In this document: one piece after another, positions 12,001 through 20,771 of the stretch
Position numbering within the stretch: the stretch's first letter is position 1
How the letters are laid out: the number at the start of each line of letters is the position of its first letter
Assembly: GCA_947561585.1 (NCBI GenBank)
Contig: CANNZV010001041.1
Span: 188,834-252,833 of the forward strand
Direction of reading: 5' to 3'
Origin: Caprella mutica
Lineage: Eukaryota > Arthropoda > Malacostraca > Amphipoda > Caprellidae
Length of the DNA: 64,000 bases
Position numbers and translations under genes: made by a program
The notes under the pieces: generated by a model
Seen by the model: the letters and a program-made list of their open reading frames with translations, nothing else
Told to the model about the DNA's origin: nothing
Database searches by the model: none

Positions 12001-14020
12001 CTTCATTACGATAAATCGCTCCAATTTATCGTACATGTAAACGGGCCTTTATACTCATGCCTAAATAGTAGTTTCAAGAGATTTTAAACCAGTGTCCAAA
12101 CTATTCCACTCAGTACAACTTGTATAATAAATGCTATTCTGTGATCTTGATCTATCAAACAGTGGCAAAGTAATGTTAGCTACATTTCTAGTGGAATGAG
12201 AGTATTACCTGTATTTGATTCAATGCATTCCAGTAGAGATGGGAAATAACTTTCTATATTTACAGTTTTAAATACTAAATTACCTAATTTAAACCTGTAC
12301 AAACTATCTAGATTGATCACTTCAAACTCCCTGAACATATCAGCAGTATGAGCAAGGTGGTGACTTCCTTGGGTAGTGACATTTACACATTTTGATCTTA
12401 TGAGAAAAAGGTGAATTAGATCTTTATTGAAATGGTTAATTGAAGGTAATTAATTGGAACCTGTCCGTTAACTCGTAATTTACCCAAGTTAACAGTATTT
12501 ATTTATAGACTAAATCAGATCGTCAGAAATTAACAAATGCACATAGCTACATTGATTGCAAATGAATTACAAAGGTACAGAAAAGTTAATAAACGGTAAC
12601 ATACTGGTACTAGGTATTGGTAATTTCTGAACAAGATGGTGAACACAATTCAAAATTAAATTATTGAAAGTAGTGAGCAATATCAAATTTGTACTGTTTC
12701 TAAAAAACTCCATCATGCCTATAGATTTTCTGTAGAATGACTGAGGTGGTAGGTGACTTTGTTCATGGGGTAGCTTTACTGCATCCATGAGCATTGTCAC
12801 TGACTGGTGGTAGGTGACTTTGTTCATGGAGTCACTTTCCTTTGTGACTGCTTCTTCCAGTTTCTTGTATCACTGTTTTCCTTACTGCTTCAGCGGTTTG
12901 GCCTGAATTATTTATGCAATTTTTAAATAACTATTTGTCCTTTTTAATGAAAGCAAGGCTTTTTATTTTTTATTATCCATCTATCCCTTCATTCCTTTCA
13001 CAAACCATTTATCCCTTTCTTTCTAGTAACCATTTATCTCTTTCTTTCTAGTAACCATTTATCTCTTTCTTTCTAGTGACCATTTATCTCTTTCTTTCTA
13101 GTAACCATTTATCTCTTTCTTTCTAGTAACCATTTATCTCTTTCTTTCTAGTAACCATTTATCTCTTTCTTTCTAGTAACCATTTATCTCTTTCTTTCTA
13201 GTGACCATTTATCTCTTTCTTTCTAGTAACCATTTATCTCTTTCTTTCTAGTAACCATTTATCTCTTTCTTTCTAGTGACCATTTATCCCTTTCTTTCTA
13301 GTAACCATTTATCTCTTTCTTTCTAGTAACCATTTATCTCTTTCTTTCTAGTAACCATTTATCTCTTTCTTTCTAGTAACCATTTATCTCTTTCTTTCTA
13401 GTGACCATTTATCCCTTCCTTTCTAGTAACCATTTATCTCTTTCTTTCTAGTAACCATTTATCTCTTTCTTTCTAGTAACCATTTATCCCTTTCTTCCTA
13501 GTAACCATTTATCCCATTCTTCCAGTTGTGTGCCACGAAAGCAGCAAGAGAGGTTCTCCGCACCCAAAACATTTACTCCATTCTCAGAGAATATCACAAG
13601 TGGGAAAAAAGCCCCCAGATTGTACCTCTTTTGGAGGACCTCATCAACATCCTCATCAAGTGAGTCAATGTGAACTATAGTAGTAGACAATTAATGTTGT
13701 TAAAACACACTCATCCGAAGACAGAGGTTGAACATAGCGCAAGTGACAAAATGATCCACTGGTAAAGCAATAATTTCACAAATCGGTAAACGCTTTTGTT
13801 GTTTTGTCTGATTATCGGGGAGGTTTTTCCAAACTATAAGAACTGGTGAACATTTCTGTCAGACCTTAACCATTAAAAATAAAAATGTTTTTTTTCCAGA
13901 ACGGAAGAGGAGATGGGTACAGACGATTTGACGGAAGTTGAAGTACCTGCAGAAAAAGCTGAGAAATTTAAAAAAGAAGACGAGGAATATGCAAAGGAAT
14001 TAATAAACACCGAAAAATAG
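9048..14020 (+). CDS. HGH1: HGH1 homolog, ARM-repeat chaperone for eEF2
   Basis: Eight exons join in frame to 367 codons: 9048-9135, 9511-9719, 9880-10036, 10264-10342, 10710-10831, 11203-11396, 13526-13659 and 13900-14020. Human HGH1 is about 390 residues. HGH1 (FAM203/BRP16) is a cytosolic armadillo-repeat protein that binds nascent eEF2 and brings it to the TRiC chaperonin. The most diagnostic part is exon 6 (HMWLLSSDVDIASYLCLPLLA), which matches the human EWLLGPEVDILPFLLLPLA segment, followed by an acidic stretch and YPDDEKMRESSEGIRLMLVQ. Exons 3-5 carry the conserved ANMTR, YNTAG and ACLYNCSF helices. The start is the first ATG after an in-frame stop. The exon 2 donor (GTAACT) is weak, and all others are standard. 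The C-terminus is lysine/glutamate rich. Intron 6 carries a MITE and a minisatellite that reaches the exon 7 acceptor. Confidence 0.93.
10065..10225 (+). repeat. Dispersed repeat, GACTGGTGGTAGGTGAC family
   Basis: The block reads GCATCCATGAGC...GACTGGTGGTAGGTGAC...GACTGCTTCTTCCAGT and lies in HGH1 intron 3. Relatives are at 12727-12905 (with an internal duplication), 49840-49990 and 53453-53560. I do not recognise the family; it could be a SINE fragment. Confidence 0.6.
11017..11112 (+). repeat. 24-bp tandem repeat, four units
   Basis: Four units of ATTAGTTTTCTATATCTAATGGCC lie in HGH1 intron 5. The block sits inside a decayed element whose left part (TAGCCTCTATAGTGAAC) belongs to the CAGTAGAACTCC family seen at 22362, 38475 and 49162. 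Confidence 0.85.
11695..12048. mobile_element. Harbinger-type MITE, TTA target duplication
   Basis: The termini are AGGCCCGTTTACACG and CATGTAAACGGGCCT, inverted with respect to each other. TTA flanks both ends (11692-11694 and 12049-12051), and the 3-bp TWA duplication is the PIF/Harbinger signature. Subterminal GATAAATTG and CAATTTATC extend the symmetry. It is 354 bp without a coding frame, in HGH1 intron 6. Confidence 0.8.
12727..12905 (+). repeat. Dispersed repeat, GACTGGTGGTAGGTGAC family, duplicated copy
   Basis: Same family as 10065-10225. The segment containing GGTAGGTGACTTTGTTCATGG occurs twice in a row here. It lies in HGH1 intron 6. Confidence 0.6.
13003..13525 (+). repeat. 25-bp minisatellite of acceptor-like units ending at a real splice acceptor
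   Basis: About 21 units of AACCATTTATCTCTTTCTTTCTAGT. Each unit contains a pyrimidine tract followed by CTAG, that is, a 3' splice-site look-alike. The last unit reads AACCATTTATCCCATTCTTCCAG and its final AG is the acceptor of HGH1 exon 7 at 13526. The array therefore occupies the end of intron 6. Confidence 0.95.
13711..13822 (+). repeat. Dispersed repeat fragment, relative of 60056-60290
   Basis: The core CCGAAGACAGAGGTTGAACA...AAATGATCCACTGGTAA...CGCTTTTGTTGTTTT matches the interior of the element at 60056-60290 with few substitutions. It lies in HGH1 intron 7. Confidence 0.65.
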
Positions 14021-14064
14021 AACTATCTCTTTATTTCTCTCTAGTTTATCTATGGGACTGTAAA

Positions 14065-14207
14065 TACAGTGACACTCCTGAGTTATGAGTATTGGTTACT
14101 TCATAACTCAGGGCCATTGAGGGACAGCTATGTGTATATTCTTAACGTATATGGTTTTCTATAATTTAAACATAGAAAACTACTTCATAACTCATGAGTT
14201 TTACTGT
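14065..14207. mobile_element. Short MITE with TACAGT...GAGTTATGA ends
   Basis: The left end is TACAGTGACACTCCTGAGTTATGA and the right end is the inverse of ACAGTAAAACTCATGAGTTATGA. TA at the borders would suit a Tc1/mariner/pogo origin. Relatives lie at 21591-21860 and 31640-32405. Confidence 0.6.
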
Positions 14208-14734
14208 TTTATGAAGGAGACTTCAAGTAAATATTGAAATAAGTTCTAGATGTGGTGGCAGCTTCTCTAGTCGGGAAATGAAACTGGTACCATACAGTAA
14301 TACTCTGGTTATAAATGACCTTCGACCCGATTGTTCCCAAAATCTAATCTAATGGAATCTGAATAATGACAAATCGTCCCACAAAATTGTAGAAATATTT
14401 TCCCATCAGAACCTAAACTTCCGCATTTTTGCGAAGGTACCTACCTACCTACCTAATGCTAATAGGGATAAGTCCTTAATTTCGATTATATAAGAAAAAG
14501 TATATAATGATAACTATTTACCTTTTAATTAATATTTTCTTATTTATAAATTAAATATAGTAGAGCTACTTCAAAGTTTCCATGAAAAAGTTTTAAATTT
14601 AACAAAAGTCGCGAATTTGCATCAGTTAAAAATTAAACACGCTTCGATTTTTCATGTATGAAAACTCTGAATCAATTAAATTGTGGTTGATCGGTTAATT
14701 TAATTTATTATTTGTGCCCTCAGAAGGCGACGCA

Positions 14735-15165
14735 CGATATTTAAAATGGTATTTGGGGTAACTTTTTGATAGTTAGGGTAAAAAGTTTAGTTCGGGAAAG
14801 AAAAACTGGGGGACGGACGGCGGGGGAGTTGGACGGACTGAGCACACACAAACTCTAGAAAACGATCTTAGAAACAAGAACAACTAGAAAAGTGTCTTAA
14901 AAACTAATTTTCAGTTATATCATAGTTATTGAAAATTCTATATCAATTAATAATAATGAAAAATCTGTGTTTGTAAGACGCTTTTAAAACCTTAAAAACA
15001 CAAACTGTTTTTAAGATTGTTTTCTAGAGGTGTGTGCTCAGTACATTCACCTCCTCACGATTCTGTCCCCCAGATCTTCTTTCCCGTACTCAACTTTTTA
15101 CCCTAACCATCAAAAAGATACCCTAAATACTATTTTAAATATCATTCAACATTTCGGGACAATGC
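14735..15165. mobile_element. Foldback element, about 430 bp
   Basis: Two long arms are inverted copies. The left arm runs ATATTTAAAATGGTATTTGGGGTAACTTTTTGAT (in two parts) and the right arm ends ACTATTTTAAATATCATTC. Both contain the TTCTAG/CTAGAAAAC and TGTGTGCTCAG blocks. The loop near 14930-14990 is AT-rich. No coding frame. Confidence 0.7.
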
Positions 15166-16021
15166 TCTCCCTAGAAACATTTAGCTAGGTATTTTCTTTC
15201 AGATATATTTATAAACTAGGAAACTCTCAATTCACTTATACAAATCAAAGATTAATTAGTACTCATGCCTCTTTCTGAACTTCTGTTATTCGTAGAGAAT
15301 ATTTCACTAGCAATTACAAAAAGCGGTTTGAGAAAATAGAAATGCTATACTTTACGCTTCTTAGTTAGATTAAAAATTGGTAAAGAGACAAGTAGCAAGA
15401 ACTGCATAAAAATGCAAATTAACTGGCATATTTTCCGAACAAAATACGTGTACACATTCCATTGTACACGGACAGATAATTATTTTTAGTAATGAATACA
15501 ACAATCCATGGGATTTAAATGACTAACCCTTTAGCGGACACTTGGGAGCATCTAATCAATTTGGTCTAAACTTTTGGCATGTCTTGCGAGAAAAATAATG
15601 GTGCATCACCCCAGTGAAACATGCCCGCAAGGGGTTCACCTCTTCGCTATCAAAATCTTACCAAATTGTTCCTGGACATTAAAAAATGTCATACTAAATT
15701 ACAGACAATCTGGCTCTCCACTTTATAGTTATGCTCCAAAAGAGTACACCATCTTGTCAAGAGAGATCGATGTTCAAATCAACTTAGTTGGCAATATTTA
15801 CCAATTAGCATATATGCACACATGCTCTTTCCATACATGCCGATTGCAGAGTATATACATAATTTCAATAAGCACTAGCCATTTAAGCACATCCCACAGC
15901 AATAAAAATGGAGCATGAAAAAGTTATTACTGAATAAACGACAAGGCTTTCTTACTGCTGTAACTTTTTTTGTAAAAACCGCTATAAAGGGTTGAAGAAA
16001 AGAGTGTGTTCTTTGATAGCC
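15166..16021. other. Intergenic, no gene supported
   Basis: An open frame of 114 codons at 15574-15918 lacks family resemblance and splice context and has a low-complexity tail. I leave it uncalled. Confidence 0.45.
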
Positions 16022-16022
16022 A

Positions 16023-16028
16023 TTTATT
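16023..16028 (-). terminator. Poly(A) signal of RpL8
   Basis: Read on the minus strand, AATAAA lies 8 bases after the RpL8 stop codon, giving a very short 3' UTR as is common for ribosomal protein genes. Confidence 0.7.
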
Positions 16029-16035
16029 GAAGATT

Positions 16036-17574
16036 TTAATCGTGGCCTCTCTTGGTAGCGCGGGTACCTCTCAACAGACCAGTTCTTCTGGCAGCGATGA
16101 GACCGACCTTGCGACCAGGAGTCTTGTCTCTGGACACGGTGGATGCCTTACCAATATGTTGATGATTACCACCACCATGAGGATGCTCCACAGGGTTCAT
16201 AGCCACACCTCTTACCTAAAATACGGAATGAAACAATTAGTGCATGTAGAAACAATTCTAATTTATAGTAAAATTATGCTTTATTAACAGGAAAAAACAG
16301 TATCAGGGGCATCTAATAGAGTCTTAACTCTGTCTAACTATATTGTGACCATATGCTTTTTAAGTAACAGAATATTATAGAGATTTGAATAGTATTGAAT
16401 GGTTCTACACAAGCGGTATATAGTATTCGATACCATTTCATTTAGTCTATTTTAAAAGCACATAGTCACAACTGCTAATAAAACACGTACCTTAGGCCAG
16501 CAGTTACGCTTCACTTTGTATTTGTGGAAGGCACGTCCAGCCTTCAGGAGTTTCTTGTCAGTTCTTCCACCTCCAGCAACAATACCAATCATGGCGCGGT
16601 TGTGAGAGGGGATAACCTTCTTGGTGCCTGAGGGGAGTTTCACACGGGTACGTCTGGTGTCGGGGTTGTGAGAAACGATCTGAAAGAGAAATTAGATGAG
16701 AAAAAGAGGGAATGTGACTGGAAGTATTTCATGTTAGTTACAACAAGCCTGTACTCTCTAGAGAGGCAACTACTTACTTGGGCAGCAAGTCCGGAGCAAC
16801 GAGCTAGACGGCCACGGTCTCCATATTTCTCCTCAAGGTTGCACACAGCGGTACCTTCAGGGATACGACCAACTGGCAGAATGTTTCCAACATTGAGGGA
16901 AGCTGTCAAAGAAGATTACGTTAGTTTCATTTTATCTCAAATCTTGGGTCTTTGATCTTTATCTTCATGAAACCAGAACACTCTGCACACCTATAATCAT
17001 TACGCTAATGTAACAAACTAGTAAAGCTCACCTTTCTGTCCACTGTAGATGTACTGTCCGGTAGACAGACCTTCGGCAACAATCATGAGCTCCTTGCGGA
17101 CTCTGTTCCTGTTGGGGTCTCTGAAGTGGACGTGAGCGAGGGGAGCACCTCGGCCAGGGTCGTGGATGATGTCCTGAGAAAAAGGAAATTTTATGAAGAT
17201 GAATGTTTCAAAACCATCTTAGAAAAAACAAGATAGGACCAAAATAGTGTTGTGAATTATTGAATTTAGTCTTTTCATTACAACAAAGTAGTAACAACAA
17301 AAAATATTGCTATTGAGCAGATAAATGTTATTAGGGAATACTACAAAAATTAATTTGAACTTTACGGAAAGATATTAAAATAGATTATTACAACAATGTC
17401 ATATTGCCAATATCACAATTTACATCAATGCCTTACCTTGATGAGGCCCTTAGTGAAATGTTTCCTTTCATTGTAGTCTAAAGCTCTGATGGCGGGCTTT
17501 CCCTTCCTGTGTTTGGTGACGGCCCTGAAGACGGACCCTCTTCCTTTTCTCTGTGCACGAATACACCGACCCAT
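16036..17574 (-). CDS. RpL8: Ribosomal protein L8 (uL2), large subunit
   Basis: Five coding exons on the minus strand join to 257 codons, the same length as the human protein: 17574-17437, 17173-17032, 16902-16778, 16679-16491 and 16215-16036. uL2 sits at the peptidyl-transferase region of the 60S subunit. It starts [18 protein letters not shown]. Conserved blocks are [42 protein letters not shown] and the NHQHIGK loop with the histidines that approach the catalytic centre. It ends RATKRGHD. All junctions are GT/AG and phase-consistent. The ATG begins exactly at a splice acceptor (CTCCTATAG), so the 5' UTR is on a separate exon far upstream (about 19779-19826). I found no C/D-box snoRNA motif in the introns. 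Confidence 0.97.
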
Positions 17575-18260
17575 CTATAGGAGAGAAAAAAAAATCTAAT
17601 AAATGAACAGCAATTGCTGTAATTTATTCATTCTTACATTGAGTAAGTAAAATATCTCTTGGTAACTTTTGAGTGGTGAAAATCACCAAGTAAATCACTT
17701 TAGTATCATTAGTTAAGAGTATTTTGTTGTTGTAATTGGACTTTGGAATAACCAAAACTTACAAATTGAATGCACCTTCAACTTTTCAAGATTATGAATC
17801 TAATCAGTTATTTTAATATGGTAAATAGATTGGCCAAGGCTCAAGCCACTGATTACAGAGTTTTAGGGTGATGAAAAACTTATCAAATTGGTAAGTGTAT
17901 CAGGTTGAGTCAGGTTGGCTCCAGTCCCACAAACCCCACTGCCAAATATGTTCATAGTTCAAGAGACTGCAAGATGGCCAGCAAATTTTACAAAAATAGA
18001 GTTATTTAATTTTAGCTATTTTTTATTCAAGACAAAATTAATATGAGAATTCAGTTTAAATTATAAGCCAATAAAACATGCAAGTTTTGACCAAGCTAAT
18101 TAATAATTATCCCTAAATTCCGAAAGGTTAAAAGTTGAAACTCCATGTCCAATTGGCTTAGAATTAATTCTTATGCTTCATGTTATTTCAGTTTGAAATC
18201 TTCAAAAATGAGAAAAAAAATTCTTGGCTCAGAATTTGCCGAATTTAAGCTCGTAATAAT

Positions 18261-18389
18261 CCAGTCTGCTGAAACTGGTTAAATGTTCAAAGAGATCTCA
18301 TATTCTGTTTGAAATACAACACTAAAATTAATGTAAATAAAGGGATTAATTCAAGAATATCCCAATATCTCCCATATTCTGCACACTGG
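18261..18389. mobile_element. CCAGTCTGCTGAA...CTGG element, target site split by a later insertion
   Basis: Left end CCAGTCTGCTGAAACTGG, right end CCCATATTCTGCACACTGG. The left flank is GTAATAAT. The right flank becomes ATAATAAT (7 of 8) once the element at 18394-18618 and one copy of its duplication are removed. It lies in the RpL8 5' UTR intron. Confidence 0.75.
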
Positions 18390-18393
18390 ATAA

Positions 18394-18618
18394 CCAAGTG
18401 ATAAAACATATCCAAACTCGCCATTTTAATGGCGAGTTTGTGACAGTTGTTTTGAGCCCTTCTGTTGCAAACAGTGAATTTTATTTATTTTTTTCCTATG
18501 CTACAATGTTATTTTGGAGAAATATTGATAATTTGATCATTTTGGAGAGAATTTGTTGAATTTTGGAGAGAGCTGGAGAGACAAATGGTGAGTTTATGAG
18601 ACTTACTATTTTACTTGG
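18394..18618 (-). mobile_element. CCAAGT...ACTTGG element with perfect target duplication
   Basis: Termini CCAAGTGATAAAACATA and TTACTATTTTACTTGG. An 8-bp duplication CTGGATAA flanks it perfectly (18386-18393 and 18619-18626). It is inverted relative to 1867-2045, with the same subterminal GTCTCATAAACTC and CTCTCCAGC segments. Confidence 0.88.
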
Positions 18619-18784
18619 CTGGATAATAATTAATACATAGTTGAAAATTGGATTACTATGTCAATCTGCCACTAGTATGCAGAATATGAGAATTTATTAT
18701 TTAGGATATTCTCCAAGAACAATTGAATTATTGATTCAGATATTCACATTTAATGTTTCTATGAACAGAATGAGTAGACTCAAT

Positions 18785-18923
18785 CCAGTCTGTATTTGGT
18801 GCACAAAAGCCCACAAACTTTTTCAAAAAGCTGAAAAAATCCACCATAAATTTCCATCGATCCACTAACATTATAAAAAATCCACCAACATGTCAGTGGA
18901 ATTTACCATGAAATACAGACTGG
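18785..18923 (+). mobile_element. CCAGTCTGTATTT...CTGG element with perfect target duplication
   Basis: 139 bp with ends CCAGTCTGTATTTGGTGC and ACCATGAAATACAGACTGG. A perfect 8-bp duplication GACTCAAT lies on both sides (18777-18784 and 18924-18931). It is in the RpL8 5' UTR intron. Confidence 0.9.
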
Positions 18924-19242
18924 GACTCAATGAGATATCTATGAACACTTCACCAACTCATGTAGACTGGGAAAAATGATTAGCTAATTTAATTTCAAAT
19001 TAAATAAAGTAATTTACTAATTCTCACAAAGACAAGAAAAGGTGAATTTTCATATAAATTTAGCAAAGGCCCAAGAGATATTTTACTGAAATTAAAAGTA
19101 CCTAAACAAATAGGTATAGACTCCCATTGAAATTTAACTGGTGAGTTTGTCTACTGTTTATAACATGGGAGTGGAGACTGAATGTGAATAGTAAATTGGC
19201 ATTGCTAATTAGGAACACCTAACTAGTAACTTCAGTCTAAAC

Positions 19243-19386
19243 CCAGACTGCAGGAACTGGTAAACTGTTCTCCAAGAAATCCTTTATTTTGGCTTTTGTT
19301 CCCAGTATAATACATGTAAACATAGGATGAAATTAAGGATTATTCGCACAGAAAATGTTAAAAATGTCCCATGTTCTGCAGACTGG
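19243..19386 (+). mobile_element. CCAGACTGCAG...CTGG element with perfect target duplication
   Basis: 144 bp with ends CCAGACTGCAGGAACTGG and CATGTTCTGCAGACTGG. A perfect 8-bp duplication GTCTAAAC flanks it (19235-19242 and 19387-19394). An older copy is nested at 2323-2455. Confidence 0.9.
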
Positions 19387-19778
19387 GTCTAAACCAATCT
19401 TTCAAAAAATGTAAATAAGGCACTAGGCTACCTAAAAGAGAAATTAACAAAACCTAATCTAGGTAGGAGAGGACATTAAATTTAATTAATCAGTACCTAA
19501 TAGTTCTGACTAGACTAAAGCGAATTAGGTAATATGAATAAATTGTTTAATTTAAAGCAAAGATTAGGTAGAAGTGAAATATATTATGCAGCTGCTAAGT
19601 AAATCTCAAGATTAACATTTCAAAGATGATTTCATACCTAAATTATCACATAATCAATATTCCAAAACAAATGAGAATAATACATAACGATTCTCATTTG
19701 TTCAATAAATGGGAAAATTCATTTTGGCACCCAAATAAAGCACTTATAATTCACTAAAAGTAACACGAAGTCGCTCAC

Positions 19779-19826
19779 CTTGCCTAGCACTTATAAACAA
19801 TAACAAAGTATGGCCGAGACGAGAGG
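19779..19826 (-). promoter_or_regulatory. RpL8 5' UTR exon with TOP-like start
   Basis: On the minus strand a pyrimidine run CCTCTCGTCTC is followed by about 40 bases and then GCAAG with donor GTGAGC at 19778. This has the look of a 5'TOP leader of ribosomal protein mRNAs, which is translated under growth (mTOR/LARP1) control. It would splice over 2.2 kb to the acceptor directly at the RpL8 ATG. The exact cap site is inferred. Confidence 0.6.
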
Positions 19827-19829
19827 CCA

Positions 19830-20771
19830 AATGGTTTCAGTGCGATGTTGCCATAGGATTTCTAAAGAATATTATGCGATTCACAAATATGAAGACATTT
19901 TCATATTATTTCGTTCGATTATTAGAATTATTGATTATTTTATTCATTTTACTATCATTTTCTATAGATAAATTAAATTGGTGAAATATATATACAATTT
20001 GTTTATACAGTTTATTTATATTATAATGAGAATACATAAATTTGAAAATGAAAATTTTATGGTAAACAATTTTAGAAATTACCGTTACCTATTATAATAG
20101 ATGAAAAATCTATCTCCCACATTACATTTTCATCAGTATGTGCTAGTATTTTGGCAGTAAATATAAAGAATTATCATAAACACAATTTATTTAAGTCACA
20201 GTTGGGGTTGTCATAACAACGACAATAGTTTCTAATGATAAATAAAAAACATGCAAGTTGGAACACTCGTAGTTTATTAGAAACATGCTCTGATTATTCA
20301 TGTTTGAACATTTAATAGCACATACAATGTGACAGTGATTTCGCATAGGGTTTATAAAATATTTCTGCTACGTTTAATTCATAATTACTTTTATCATCCA
20401 CTGCTATATTGAATATATATGTAAAATTTCTGATATTAAAGTTTGTTATACGGTTATATCATTAATATGTATGTTATAAATATTCGTGATCATATTCTTA
20501 ATATACAAATTGTAATAAATATATAGGTAAATTGACTGAAATAGTTATAGCTCGACATAAATGTCATATATTGATGACAACATTCATATGCAGTAGTATA
20601 TTTCAAATTATTGATCATCTATAGTCTATCGATTAATTTAGTATATATGCATAGTGCATACCTATTTACGTACAGCGGTATGTGAAGTGTCAGTATATAC
20701 TTTTTTAATGGCTAGAACAGTTGACATGAAATGGAGGTAGATTTAATACATTTTGCAATTCCTCAAAAAAG
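19830..20771. other. Shared upstream region of RpL8 and the ANKRD26-like gene
   Basis: The two genes diverge from this 0.9-kb AT-rich stretch. I see no clear TATA box for the plus-strand gene. A TGTCAGTATA near 20688 could be an initiator. Confidence 0.4.

Noticed and set aside
15574..15918. 114-codon open frame between HGH1 and RpL8
   Set aside because: The product has no recognisable domain, begins at a non-ATG and has a low-complexity end; likely chance.
17174..17436. Intronic snoRNA in RpL8
   Set aside because: I looked for paired C (RTGATGA) and D (CTGA) boxes on the sense strand of the introns and found none convincing; H/ACA was not excluded.
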